The translations under genes were made by a program, and so were the position numbers. A DNA stretch of 64,000 nt from Calothrix sp. PCC 7716. Its GTDB lineage: Bacteria; Cyanobacteriota; Cyanobacteriia; Cyanobacteriales; Nostocaceae. This document shows, piece after piece, positions 8,591-16,758 of the stretch. The notes beneath the pieces are model-generated. The model ran no database searches, had not been told where the DNA came from, and worked only from the letters and a program-made list of their open reading frames with translations. Each line of letters begins with the position of its first letter. Positions within the stretch are counted from its first letter, which is position 1. The stretch spans positions 6,390,580-6,454,579 of the forward strand of contig NZ_AP025018.1 of NCBI RefSeq assembly GCF_019977735.1, given 5' to 3'.

Positions 8591-8705
8591 AGGACTTACG
8601 CAAAAATTCTAGAAACCTGGTTTCTTGGTCGATAGTTTGTAATAAAAACGACAATTTATCTGCGACAATGAATGCGTATAAACCAGATTTATGTGCGTAA
8701 GTCCT
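8591..8705. mobile_element. MITE-like element with 12-bp perfect terminal inverted repeats
   Basis: 115 bases framed by AGGACTTACGCA (8591-8602) and TGCGTAAGTCCT (8694-8705). The interior has no coding frame and includes AGAAACCTGGTTTCTT with the following GATAGTTTGTAATAAAAACG, which resembles the repeat units upstream of hupS at 14635-14737. Ends of this kind are seen on small non-autonomous transposons in cyanobacteria. No clear target duplication. Confidence 0.55.
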
Positions 8706-8775
8706 AAGTTTATTTGATTATATTGAACAAAATATATAGAGTTAGCGCTGCTATAAATGAATAGAATCTTATTTC

Positions 8776-9264
8776 ATGTGTAAGGCAGTTGAAGCATTTT
8801 TTGCTGAAATTAAAACTAAATATTTTCATTTAAAAATAAATCAAAGGGTGTATTTAGACGAATATCAAACCTTAAGAGTAAGTACAATGGCAAGAAACTT
8901 TTTTAACCACGACGATTCGCATCCGGTTCAACTCACGTCAGCAGATATTATTTTACGTCAGCAACTAGAGCATTCTATAGGTAAATATTTCTATAATGGT
9001 TGCGACCGAACCATCATGGATTTGTTATCAGCATGTAGATGGTATGTAACTACAATTTCGGGTGTCTTAACTTTAGTTGTTGAGTGTCCTGACCAAATTA
9101 CTAATTGGCAGGTTTTACGAAAAATGGTACCAATGGCCAAATTACTCAAACAAGTGGTAACTAGTGCAAAAATCCGTGTTTGTCCACCTGAAGGTCAAGG
9201 ACTACCTTTTGAAATGCGTGTTGATGAATTAGGAGTTTATAGAGAATATAAAGAAGGTGCATAA
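8776..9264 (+). CDS. Conserved cyanobacterial protein of unknown function, paralogue of the gene at 50436
   Basis: 162 residues; the start could instead be the ATG at 8887, since neither has a clear ribosome site and the first 37 residues are not shared with the paralogue. The C-terminal 100 residues align well with the protein at 50436-50852: CDRTIMDLLSACRWYVT against CDRITQALLSNCQWYVT, and AKIRVCPPEGQGLPFE against AKIRVYPPSGKGMPFE. No catalytic motif recognised. Possibly a small alpha/beta regulatory protein. Its end faces hupW. Confidence 0.75.
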   Translation: MCKAVEAFFAEIKTKYFHLKINQRVYLDEYQTLRVSTMARNFFNHDDSHPVQLTSADIILRQQLEHSIGKYFYNGCDRTIMDLLSACRWYVTTISGVLTLVVECPDQITNWQVLRKMVPMAKLLKQVVTSAKIRVCPPEGQGLPFEMRVDELGVYREYKEGA

Positions 9265-9283
9265 ACGCAGTGAACGGGTGGGG

Positions 9284-9748
9284 CTACAAACTTTTAACTA
9301 TCTCCTCAAACACAAAATCTGCTGCTCGTTGTACTGCTGAACTTAACTCCCACCCAAAATTAAGCGATGCTGCTTCAATCAAGTATACAGTTACATCTTG
9401 TGGAAAGCTATCTTGAAAAATTTGGCGCCCAGATGCAATAGCGTTATCCCAACGAAAATCGTGCAAACTGTAACCACGATTTGGTACTGCTGCTAATTCT
9501 TCTCCAGGAACTTTATATACGGCGCCTGGTTGGCTTTTAATTGAACTAGCATCAATAATTATCAATTTAGTACAACCACGGGCAAGAAACATGACCTCAA
9601 TTCCACCAGTACCACAATCGTAAGCACGCACGTTAGAATTAGGGTTTTGAATTAAATACTGTTGCAAGCGTTGGGCAACTATTACACCAACACCGTCATC
9701 ACAGCGGTTTAGGTTTCCGCAACCAATTATTGCTAACATATTTAACAT
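9284..9748 (-). CDS. hupW: HupW, uptake hydrogenase maturation protease
   Basis: 154 residues from the ATG at 9748 (a TTG just before it and an ATG at 9739 are alternatives). Ni-dependent endopeptidase of the HycI/HoxW/HupD family that removes the C-terminal peptide of HupL after nickel insertion. Seen: IIGCGNLNRCDDGVG at the N-terminus, with the Asp that coordinates nickel in this family (CDDG), YDCGTGGIEVMF in the middle, and IDAS..SQPGAVY. The target, HupL, is encoded at 11933. It begins 4 bases after the stop of the upstream phosphatase gene, so the two are likely cotranscribed. Confidence 0.9.
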   Translation of the reverse strand: MLNMLAIIGCGNLNRCDDGVGVIVAQRLQQYLIQNPNSNVRAYDCGTGGIEVMFLARGCTKLIIIDASSIKSQPGAVYKVPGEELAAVPNRGYSLHDFRWDNAIASGRQIFQDSFPQDVTVYLIEAASLNFGWELSSAVQRAADFVFEEIVKSL

Positions 9749-9752
9749 CAAC

Positions 9753-10412
9753 TTAATCTACATTACTTAAAGCTGTTAAATCTACTAGATGCGAAGTTTG
9801 CACGCCATTCATCCAAATTTCCTGATTACGGTTAAATAATTTTAAAATCGCACCATTAGGAATTTTGAATAAATCGAGTAAAACTCTAACTTGTTGCATA
9901 CCCTCGACACTAGCTTCAATATCATTGAATAATAGCGACCATAAAAAAGCTCGCATAAACATTCCGTGAGTAAATACAACTACAAACCCTTCATCAAGGT
10001 TTTTAATTTGCTTCTTAAAGTTATTTACACGACTCACCATTTCGGCAAAAGACTCGGCGCCATCACCGTCAACGTAAAAAGGGTCATATCGTTGCCAGTA
10101 TTCGTCAGCCATTGGAATTCGTTGAGCGAGAGTGGTATTTTTGCGTCGTGCGGTCGCTAAATAATTAAATTCCTGCACTTGCCACTCAGTATGTGGAGTT
10201 GAGGCAAAGCGTTCGATACTCGGTTGAGCGGTTTGTTTAGTTCGCAGAAATGGCGAAGTCACGATTAATGAAGGTTGCTGTTCTATGTATACAGCAATTT
10301 GTCTCGCTTGCTGGTGTCCCTTTTCGGTTAACTTGATATTAACCTGGTCGTCGGTAGGCAATCCAGAATTTGCTTCGCTTTCTCCGTGTCTAATTAACCA
10401 TACTGTAGCCAT
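9753..10412 (-). CDS. Histidine phosphatase family protein (phosphoglycerate-mutase-like)
   Basis: 219 residues. The RHGESEANSG motif (residues 8-17) supplies the phospho-accepting His; the second catalytic His is in FTHGMFMRAFLW, and Arg in TSPFLRTKQTAQP is the phosphate pocket arginine. Soluble enzyme; substrate not predictable. Directly upstream of hupW with a 4-base gap. Whether it has any role in hydrogenase maturation is unknown; the link is positional only. Confidence 0.88.
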   Translation of the reverse strand: MATVWLIRHGESEANSGLPTDDQVNIKLTEKGHQQARQIAVYIEQQPSLIVTSPFLRTKQTAQPSIERFASTPHTEWQVQEFNYLATARRKNTTLAQRIPMADEYWQRYDPFYVDGDGAESFAEMVSRVNNFKKQIKNLDEGFVVVFTHGMFMRAFLWSLLFNDIEASVEGMQQVRVLLDLFKIPNGAILKLFNRNQEIWMNGVQTSHLVDLTALSNVD

Positions 10413-10577
10413 TGCATCTCATTCCCCAATAATATGTCAGGGAATGCTATCACGATGTCGTGTGTTTTGTATGCTAGGTAGACACCAGATAAGAAGTTAT
10501 TATATTTTACAATACTACACTGTTTGATTGTGTGTACGGCGCCTGTCGATGAGTTTTCGGGCGCCTAAACTGGTATT

Positions 10578-11000
10578 TTACAAGGAAATATTGTACTTCT
10601 TGGCGATTTCACTTAACTTATCAAACTGCTGTTGTTCAGCTGATCGCAATTTTTCATCGACTGTAAGAAGATTTTTTGGACCTTTGGGAACTAAATATTT
10701 AATATAAAGCGAAATAAAATCAACAACTATTGGTATTCCTTGTAGTCCGTGACTATCTGCTTGTGTACCTGCTGCAAGAGCTGCCATACCCCCTTCAATA
10801 GTATTTCTTGTTGCTTGAATAAACTGGTCTACAAGTTCTTCTATATAATATGGCGCTTCAAGACCAACTAACTTACTATTATCAGTTATCAATTCAAACC
10901 CTGCTTCTGCTGCTTGTTCTAGCACGCACCACTCGGTAAATTCTTTGAGTGCTTCATTACTCAAACGAGAGAGATAAGGATGTAATTCTAATTTAGACAC
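10578..11000 (-). CDS. Conserved hypothetical protein
   Basis: 140 residues, mainly helical and soluble, with one mildly hydrophobic stretch GIPIVVDFISLYIKYLV around residues 88-104. No known motif recognised. The protein contains an N-terminal acidic helical part and a C-terminal charged helix (KLRSAEQQQFDKLSEIAKKY). It lies alone between the phosphatase gene and the repeat-rich spacer. Base composition is like its neighbours and the frame is intact, which supports a real gene. Confidence 0.65.
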   Translation of the reverse strand: MSKLELHPYLSRLSNEALKEFTEWCVLEQAAEAGFELITDNSKLVGLEAPYYIEELVDQFIQATRNTIEGGMAALAAGTQADSHGLQGIPIVVDFISLYIKYLVPKGPKNLLTVDEKLRSAEQQQFDKLSEIAKKYNISL

Positions 11001-11266
11001 AACTTTTCCTTTTAGATTATAATTTGCTTTTGATGTTAATATTTGTGTTACCGATGCCTAATCCCTAATATCAAATACCATTTTTAATCATTCAAATTTG
11101 ATTTTCTGTATTTTCCGCAAACCTGTATAAAATCATTAATTTGTCAAGAGTAAAATTATAATTCCCACTTTTGAAATATTGCATATCTTGTAGCACAGGC
11201 ATCCCTGCCTGTGCAGTCATGTAACTATATTTACCTTGTCAGGCACAAAGTATAGAGAGGTGCATA

Positions 11267-11295
11267 GTACTACTGGTTAACTTAACCAGTAGTAC
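11267..11295. repeat. GTACTACTGGTTAA hairpin, copy 1
   Basis: Perfect 14-bp arms GTACTACTGGTTAA / TTAACCAGTAGTAC with a single-base loop, followed by CAAATTG. Copies 2 and 3 are at 11513-11542 and 11691-11726, where the arms are the same but loops differ (AACGCAA; TACGGTTAATCTA). Conserved arms with variable loops suggest selection on, or copying of, the hairpin. Confidence 0.85.
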
Positions 11296-11512
11296 CAAAT
11301 TGAGTCATTTGAATGTAATTTTATTAACTAATATTATAACTACGCTCATACCCGCCTATAGTTTTAAACTATAGGCGTTGCGGCTTAAGTTCATTAAAAT
11401 GAACTAGGATTAAATGTAATTTTTTAAACATTTATATTTAATATTACTTGTTTGTACGTAGAAGCACAACTGGTTATGATTAATTTTGATTTTAGAAGTG
11501 GCGCCTGCACGA

Positions 11513-11885
11513 GTACTACTGGTTAACGCAAACCAGTAGTACCAAATTGCCGCACTTTAAGTAACTTAACGCTTAGATTAGTATAATTTAATTATTTAAT
11601 TCTTGAAATTCAGTATTTATAAGTAGTCAAACTCGGATTTTTATTTTAAAAAGGAGTATATATTTGAACAAATGCAATCCTGATGAAATAGTACTACTGG
11701 TTACGGTTAATCTAAACCAGTAGTACCAAATTGCGTGACTTAAACTAGATGTCATACTTTAAGTAACTTAACGATTATATTAGTATAATTTAATTATTTA
11801 ATCCTTGAAATTCAGTACTTATAAGTAGCTAAAGTGGATTTTTAAAATAAAAATGGGTATATATTTAAACAAATATCTACCTTTG
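11513..11885. repeat. Two diverged tandem units of about 180-195 bases, each starting with the GTACTACTGGTT hairpin
   Basis: Unit A (11513-11690) and unit B (11691-11885) both run: GTACTACTGGTT hairpin, CAAATTGC, CTTTAAGTAACTTAACG, then TTAGTATAATTTAATTATTT, then TTGAAATTCAGTA and TATAAGTAG, ending near TATATATTT. Unit B carries an extra 20 or so bases after its hairpin. No reading frame is conserved across the two copies. Confidence 0.8.
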
Positions 11886-11932
11886 GAATAGAACGGGCAA
11901 GGATGCCCATTCCACAATACAGGAGAATTACA

Positions 11933-13528
11933 TTAGGCGGTTCTAAAGCGTGCTAGTTCCTCACCTGTTTTTGCATCATGAGCATGAACTGTACAAACTA
12001 GACACGAGTCGAAAGAACGTGCAACATGTCCAACTTCTATTGGGTCAGTAGGGTTTTGAACTGGAGTGCCAATTAATGCTTCTTCAATGGGACCGCGCAT
12101 TCCTTGACTATCGCGTGGTCCAATGTTCCAGTTACCAGGTGTGATAATTTGGTAGTTTTTTATTTTGCCACCTTGAACATCAATCCAATGACATAAGGCG
12201 CCGCGTGCTGCTTCAGTGGCGCCCCAACCACGTCCATCTTTTTCAGTAGGTTTAATGTACCAGTCATCGTTGAGACGAAATTCGCGCAGGCAGTGTTCAG
12301 CTTGACGATAAAGTTTAACGATTTCGTGCATTCGTGCAAGTTGTCGTAAGTGAACATTGGCGCCACGCATTTTCTTAAAAACATCAAGAATAAATTCATC
12401 GCGATGCTGCCAAGACTCACCGTGTTTACCACCTGCAACAAGTTGACGAGCTAGAGGTCCAGCTTCGAGTCTAACTTGGTTTTGATGCAGTACGGCAGTT
12501 GACCAAGAGTAAGCGTTATTAAAGTCTTTTTTGTTATTAGGACTTGGTTTGGTAGTGCGGTCGAGAGGATGAATATCAGTTTCGCTTTCTTCGTACCAAG
12601 AATGAGTCATGTTTTCACGAACAAACTCTTGGTTCATGGCAGTGTGAGTATCACTAAAGCTGTCGTATACACCACCCTTCATAATCATCGCCGAATTTCG
12701 ATTTTCAATAGTGGGTTTTTGATATTTAGTTTCGTGTGGTAAGTATCCCCAACTGATATACCTTCCAACACCGGCGCCAAATTTGTCTAATCCAATATCT
12801 AAACCCATTCGCCAATATAATCCCAAATCAGAATTCCAGTGTTCGGGCTTTTCATTCAACCAAGACATAAAATCATCGTAGGTACGAATTTCTTCATACC
12901 GTTCCAACGAACACCCCAGCCACACCTCCTCAATCCAATTACGTCGGAAATATTCTAAAATCGACCATGCGCGTGTTACATCAGTTAAAGTTGGGGCGCA
13001 CATTACACCACCTGGTACCATGTAACTTGAGTGTGGCCACTGTCCACCAAAAAGCGCATAAATTTCTACAGGTTTGGCAGAAAGCGTTATACCCTTTTCG
13101 TAAGATTTTCCTGTAAAAGCAGAAAAACGCTTAACTGCTTCTAGGTAATAAGGACTATGACGATATTTTTCGTGCGTCAAGTCAATTGCAAACAGTCCAT
13201 AGAAATAGCGTGGTATACTTTGCAACGTCTCAGCTAATTGTCCCAGATTGCGCGCCAGAATTGCATTACGTGGAACCTCTGTCCCCCAAGCAGTATCCAG
13301 CGCCCATGCTGCACTCGTTAAATGAGAGGCGCCGCAAATACCACAAACGCGAGGTGTAACAATCAACCCAGCTTGAGGGTCTTTACCGCGTAGAATTACT
13401 TCAAAACCGCGAAAAAGTTCAGCATGTGTCCAAGCATTAACAACTTGTCCATCCTCTATTTCTACCCGAACATCTAAATCACCTTCCACTCTACCAACAG
13501 GTGAAATATCTAATATCTGAGTTCCCAT
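11933..13528 (-). CDS. hupL: HupL, large (NiFe active-site) subunit of the uptake hydrogenase
   Basis: 531 residues from ATG 13528, chosen over the ATG at 13561 because a GAAGGA site stands just before it and the length then equals known cyanobacterial HupL. Oxidises the H2 made by nitrogenase in heterocysts. Nickel ligands are in RVCGICGASH (residues 60-69) and DSCLVCTVH (507-515); a 16-residue tail follows the last His and would be removed by HupW. The gene is continuous, with no excision element like the one that splits hupL in Anabaena sp. PCC 7120. Downstream of hupS in the same operon. Confidence 0.96.
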   Translation of the reverse strand: MGTQILDISPVGRVEGDLDVRVEIEDGQVVNAWTHAELFRGFEVILRGKDPQAGLIVTPRVCGICGASHLTSAAWALDTAWGTEVPRNAILARNLGQLAETLQSIPRYFYGLFAIDLTHEKYRHSPYYLEAVKRFSAFTGKSYEKGITLSAKPVEIYALFGGQWPHSSYMVPGGVMCAPTLTDVTRAWSILEYFRRNWIEEVWLGCSLERYEEIRTYDDFMSWLNEKPEHWNSDLGLYWRMGLDIGLDKFGAGVGRYISWGYLPHETKYQKPTIENRNSAMIMKGGVYDSFSDTHTAMNQEFVRENMTHSWYEESETDIHPLDRTTKPSPNNKKDFNNAYSWSTAVLHQNQVRLEAGPLARQLVAGGKHGESWQHRDEFILDVFKKMRGANVHLRQLARMHEIVKLYRQAEHCLREFRLNDDWYIKPTEKDGRGWGATEAARGALCHWIDVQGGKIKNYQIITPGNWNIGPRDSQGMRGPIEEALIGTPVQNPTDPIEVGHVARSFDSCLVCTVHAHDAKTGEELARFRTA

Positions 13529-13571
13529 TATTCCTTCTCTCTTGTTTGTAATTTCTGGCAACGGATAAAAG

Positions 13572-13613
13572 CGGATGTAACGGATGTCATTTATTGTATA
13601 TCCGTTACATCCG
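13572..13613 (-). promoter_or_regulatory. Hairpin in the hupS-hupL intergenic region
   Basis: Perfect 14-bp inverted repeat CGGATGTAACGGAT / ATCCGTTACATCCG around a 14-base loop, between the hupS stop and the hupL start. A hairpin at this place is known from other heterocystous hupSL operons and is thought to tune mRNA stability or the HupS/HupL ratio. The arms themselves are made of CGGATGTAA-type direct repeats; related sequence (CGGATACAACAGATGTAACGG) occurs at the end of ctaB near 5031. Confidence 0.75.
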
Positions 13614-13630
13614 TTGCATAATTTGTTGCA

Positions 13631-14593
13631 CTAAACAGTGAAAAAGTCTTCTTCAGCCCACTCAGGCATAGTGTCTTTTGACACCATTGTTAATATTGCG
13701 TAGCCAGTTTTATTTACACCCGGTGGTAAATCTTTCGGGACTCCCATAAGCGTTTGCGTTTTAAACACACTTCCAGGTTTAAGGTCATAGAAAGGAAACT
13801 CAGGTTCAGTGCAACCAATACAAGGCATTCCCGCGCGCGTTTTAGAAGATACACGATTCCAGAGAATGCGGTTACAAGAAGAATGAGTCATGGGTCCACG
13901 ACAGCCAAGGTCATAAAATAGACAACCTTTACGTTGACCAAATTCACCTGTAGAAGCTTTGTAAGCAAAGTGGATATTACGAGTACAGCCAGTTTGAGTA
14001 TAAGTCTTGAAGAAAGTTAGCGGACGATTAAGTTCATCGAAGGCAATATCACCAATACGTCCAGTAGCTATTGCCACTAAAATTTGACTTATCCAATCTG
14101 GGTGAGCAGGGCAACCGGGGATGTTAATTACAGGTAATCCTGATTTAGCCTTAAAATCTTTACCTAAAAAACCGCCTTCAGAGCGCTTAAGGAATTGTAA
14201 ACCTTTAGATTCGCTAGGGTTAGGTGCCATAGCTGGTATACCGCCCCAAGTTGCACAGTCACCGACAGCTACAACATAGTTAGCAACTTTAGATAAATCA
14301 GCTAACCAGTCTTTCATTGGACGGTCTGCAAACCTATTCCACTCACCAGTACCATTTGGTGCATTAACTACTGAACCTTCAAACACCAAAATGTCCACAG
14401 GAGTGTTACCCAATACACAATTCCATAACAACGTTTGAAGGTTCTCACCTAATTCCAGCCCTAGTGACGGATGCCAAAGTAAATTGATACCAAAGTCAGC
14501 TATTAAATCGCAAGCTGTAGGGTCACTTGCGTTTAAAAAAGACATGGTATTTCCACTACAGGCGCCACCTTGCAGCCATAATACGTTAGTCAT
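13631..14593 (-). CDS. hupS: HupS, small (FeS) subunit of the uptake hydrogenase
   Basis: 320 residues. Carries the iron-sulfur clusters passing electrons from the NiFe site. Proximal cluster cysteines begin with GGACSGNT (Cys12) and continue with VGDCATWGG and NIPGCPAHPDW; medial and distal ligands are in QTGCTRNIHFAY, GCLFYDLGCRGPMTHSSCN and GMPCIGCTEPEFPF. No twin-arginine signal peptide, as expected for the cyanobacterial type, which stays on the cytoplasmic side. First gene of the hupSL operon. Confidence 0.96.
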   Translation of the reverse strand: MTNVLWLQGGACSGNTMSFLNASDPTACDLIADFGINLLWHPSLGLELGENLQTLLWNCVLGNTPVDILVFEGSVVNAPNGTGEWNRFADRPMKDWLADLSKVANYVVAVGDCATWGGIPAMAPNPSESKGLQFLKRSEGGFLGKDFKAKSGLPVINIPGCPAHPDWISQILVAIATGRIGDIAFDELNRPLTFFKTYTQTGCTRNIHFAYKASTGEFGQRKGCLFYDLGCRGPMTHSSCNRILWNRVSSKTRAGMPCIGCTEPEFPFYDLKPGSVFKTQTLMGVPKDLPPGVNKTGYAILTMVSKDTMPEWAEEDFFTV

Positions 14594-15105
14594 CTGTTAT
14601 CTACTGTCCGATTGTTTACCAGAAACCGGGTTTTTTATTGATATCTTGTAATAAAAAAATCATTTTAGGTAAAAACCCGGTTTCTTTATCGATATCTTGT
14701 GATAAAAACAACAATTTTGGGTAAAAACCCGGTTTCTTAATAAGTTAGTGATAATTGTATTGTATTGGATTAAATACTTTTTTTAGTGTATCTTGATTGA
14801 AAAAAACAAAATTATGTAAAGTGTTCATTAAAAACTTTTTTTAATAATTATAATGACACTGAGGAACTAAAAAGTATTTGTAAAAGACCTATATAAATTT
14901 ATAAATAAATTGTTTTATATTGAGAATAGATTTATTTTGCGGCAAAGTTTTGATAATTAAAATCGTCATAAACGTTAGCTGTTAACTATTAATGCTTAAC
15001 CAAATCTATATATTGATTGAGGTGATAAACTAGGTTTCACGGCAAGGATAACTGTTTATTAAACCTTATATACTTACCTCACACAATCACGCATAAGTAG
15101 CCGTC
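14594..15105. other. Divergent promoter region of hupSL and the TPR gene
   Basis: 512 bases with no supported gene. Contains repeats at 14619-14737 and then AT-rich DNA. I looked for an NtcA box GTA-N8-TAC and found only an imperfect GTA-N10-TAC (about 14762-14777), so no regulator site is claimed. Confidence 0.6.
14635..14737. repeat. Two tandem 51-52-base units ending in AAACCCGGTTTCT
   Basis: Unit 1 (14635-14685) and unit 2 (14686-14737) both read TTAT.GATATCTTGT.ATAAAAA...ATTTT.GGTAAAAACCCGGTTTCT. An inverted partial copy AGAAACCGGGTTTT lies at 14621-14634. The unit resembles the interior of the element at 8591-8705, so this belongs to a dispersed family. Confidence 0.8.
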
Positions 15106-16059
15106 ATGTCCTCTAGTATTACAGATTTCACAGTCAAAGCGGCAATGGAAGCGATAGCATCCGATGCAACAACCGAAGAAAAGATAGTAATGCTTATCGA
15201 ATTGGCAAAAGGTTGTCACAAGGCACGCCATACACCAAAAGATTTACGTTCGGCTGTATCACTGTACTATCAAGCCTATGAGTTATGTAATAACGATTAT
15301 CCTTTACTCAAAGCAAGAGCAAAAGTAGGAATGGCAGGCGCCTTACAAGCCATACCAACAGCAGGGACAGATATACTTTTACAAGCCAAAGAGTCTTATG
15401 AAGAAGCTTTGACAGTAATGTTAGCGGAAAACATCCCGCAAGAAGTCGCAGAAGTTCAAATGAATTTAGGGTTAGTATTGCAGTCGTTAGCAAACCATAA
15501 CTTAGCGCGCATTACCGACAGCATTAAAGCATATCAAGCAGCATTAAAAGTCTTTACTTGGCAGGAATTTCCACAAGAGTACGCGATATTACATAACAAT
15601 ATAGCGATTGCATACCTTTCGATGCCTTTGTCATCAGAAAAAGAGTATTTAAAGCATGGTTTAGCAGTTCAATCATTTGAAACAGCACTCAAACACATCA
15701 ACTTGATAGACCACAAGCGCGAATATGCAATGCTTCAAAATAACTTAGGCAACGCACTTCAGTATCTACCTAGTTCGCATCCAGTCGAGAATAACCTGCG
15801 CGCGCTCGCTTGCTATAACGAAGCATTAAAAGTCCGTAACTCATACGACACACCGCTTGAATATGCGAACACCATTGCCAACAAAGCCAACGTCCTATCA
15901 AACATCCCAGATAACCTAGAACACCCAGAACTAGGAAACCCCAAAAACTTGACACAAGCGCGCGAAAACTATCAGCAAGCACTTTCTATTTTCACTCAAC
16001 ACCAACAAACCGAGCAAGCAGAAATAGTTTCTCAAGCACTTTTAGAAATTCAAATTTAG
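15106..16059 (+). CDS. TPR-repeat protein, extended hyp-operon type
   Basis: 317 residues with about five tetratricopeptide-like helical pairs: e.g. YYQAYELCNNDYPLLKARAK, SYEEALTVMLAENIPQEVAE, AYQAALKVFTWQEFPQEYA, CYNEALKVRNSYDTPLEYAN and NYQQALSIFTQHQQTEQAE. Probably a cytoplasmic scaffold. Divergent from hupS and followed by two small membrane proteins; this trio resembles alr0691-asr0690-asr0689 of the extended hyp operon in Nostoc sp. PCC 7120, thought to work in hydrogenase maturation. That match is from memory and not from a search. Nothing in the sequence shows a catalytic role. Confidence 0.8.
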   Translation: MSSSITDFTVKAAMEAIASDATTEEKIVMLIELAKGCHKARHTPKDLRSAVSLYYQAYELCNNDYPLLKARAKVGMAGALQAIPTAGTDILLQAKESYEEALTVMLAENIPQEVAEVQMNLGLVLQSLANHNLARITDSIKAYQAALKVFTWQEFPQEYAILHNNIAIAYLSMPLSSEKEYLKHGLAVQSFETALKHINLIDHKREYAMLQNNLGNALQYLPSSHPVENNLRALACYNEALKVRNSYDTPLEYANTIANKANVLSNIPDNLEHPELGNPKNLTQARENYQQALSIFTQHQQTEQAEIVSQALLEIQI

Positions 16060-16146
16060 TTAGGAGTTAGGAGTTAGGAGTTAGGAGTGAAATAAAATAA
16101 CTCATAACTCAGCACTCAGCACTCAGCACTCATCACTCATCACTCA
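16059..16146. repeat. Two heptamer arrays in opposite phase (GTTAGGA and CACTCAG)
   Basis: Four units of GTTAGGA (16059-16087) are followed by about six units of CACTCAG/CACTCAT (16099-16146). CACTCAG is the complement-strand form of CTGAGTG, the heptamer at 1124-1177. The array starts at the stop codon of the TPR gene and ends just before the ribosome site of the next gene. Confidence 0.88.
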
Positions 16147-16159
16147 AAGGAGAAAAACA

Positions 16160-16429
16160 ATGGAAGAAATTATCAACGACCCGCTAATTAACAAACTCAT
16201 CACCAGTTTAGCAGTAGGCGACATCAACTTTTTTACAGGACTAGTCTGGTTAATTGTAGCCATTATAGTCTCAATGGTAGGAGGCGCCATAGGTGGTTTA
16301 TTACTAGCCAGAAAAGACTTAGGTTACGAACTATCAGCAATATTAGGAGGATTTTTTGGGCCAGCAGGAGTGATACCAACAATACTGATAGGGCTTTCGG
16401 TATTAAATATACTTACACACTTAAACTAA
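16160..16429 (+). CDS. Small glycine-rich membrane protein
   Basis: 89 residues with two membrane segments: FTGLVWLIVAIIVSMVGGAI (about 25-45, running into GGLLLA) and GPAGVIPTILIGLSVLNIL (about 67-85). Several small-residue spacings (GGAIGG, ILGGFFGPAG) suggest helix packing of the glycine-zipper type. AAAGGAG lies before the ATG. Part of the TPR-membrane-membrane trio divergent from hupSL; function unknown. Confidence 0.75.
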   Translation: MEEIINDPLINKLITSLAVGDINFFTGLVWLIVAIIVSMVGGAIGGLLLARKDLGYELSAILGGFFGPAGVIPTILIGLSVLNILTHLN

Positions 16430-16447
16430 AATTTTTAAGGAGAAAAA

Positions 16448-16672
16448 ATGTTAGAGATAGCATGGTTCGCAACGCGGCTATTTCTCAAAGGGAAATTACT
16501 ACGCGACCCAGTAAACTTTATTAAACAGGTAGTATTTGGTACAGTAATTGGTTTATTACTATTTCTGTCATTAGCACAAGTTCAAATACCATTAGGGATA
16601 ACAGTTATTGTCTCAAGCTTATTAACTGGTATTCTCATGCCATATTTATTCAAGAATTTTAAAATGAAATAA
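16448..16672 (+). CDS. Small two-helix membrane protein
   Basis: 74 residues. Hydrophobic stretches VVFGTVIGLLLFLSLAQVQI and GITVIVSSLLTGILMPYLF make two membrane helices after an amphipathic, positively charged N-terminus (LEIAWFATRLFLKGKLLRDP). AAGGAGAAAAA precedes the ATG and the gene starts 18 bases after the previous stop, so it is in the same operon. Function unknown; see the TPR gene for context. Confidence 0.75.
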   Translation: MLEIAWFATRLFLKGKLLRDPVNFIKQVVFGTVIGLLLFLSLAQVQIPLGITVIVSSLLTGILMPYLFKNFKMK

Positions 16673-16703
16673 CCTATCTAAGAAAACAGGAATCTCAAAG
16701 ATT

Positions 16704-16735
16704 TTAATTTCCCCCTTTTGCAGAGGGGGAATTAA
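16704..16735. terminator. Bidirectional terminator between the small membrane gene and the BY-kinase gene
   Basis: Hairpin TTAATTTCCCCCT / AGGGGGAATTAA (one bulged T) between two convergent genes, 32 bases after the stop on the left and 24 before the stop on the right. Confidence 0.75.
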
Positions 16736-16758
16736 GTGGTACAGTTACTAATGTATTG

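Larger units (their letters stand above)
7744..8775. other. Long gene-poor spacer
   Basis: 1032 bases between the CBS gene and the next frame. It contains two hairpins (7850-7874, 7916-7941), the ankyrin-like fragment at 7982-8126, a MITE-like element at 8591-8705 and otherwise AT-rich DNA with no supported gene. Confidence 0.75.
11001..11932. other. Repeat-rich spacer downstream of hupL
   Basis: 932 bases without a supported gene. It holds a hairpin CACAGGCA-TCCC-TGCCTGTG (11194-11213), a perfect 12-bp-arm palindrome CGCCTATAGTTT-T-AAACTATAGGCG (11353-11377), three copies of a GTACTACTGGTT hairpin, a diverged tandem duplication of about 180-200 bases, and near hupL a segment AACGGGCAAGGATGCCCATT (from 11890) shared with the spacer after the cysteine synthase gene. 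Confidence 0.75.

Noticed and set aside
11933-13528. Excision element inside hupL
   Set aside because: The reading frame is continuous and carries both nickel motifs; no recombinase gene is present.
14594-15105. NtcA binding site for hupSL
   Set aside because: Only an imperfect GTA-N10-TAC was found; not claimed without the proper 8-base spacing or a transcription start.
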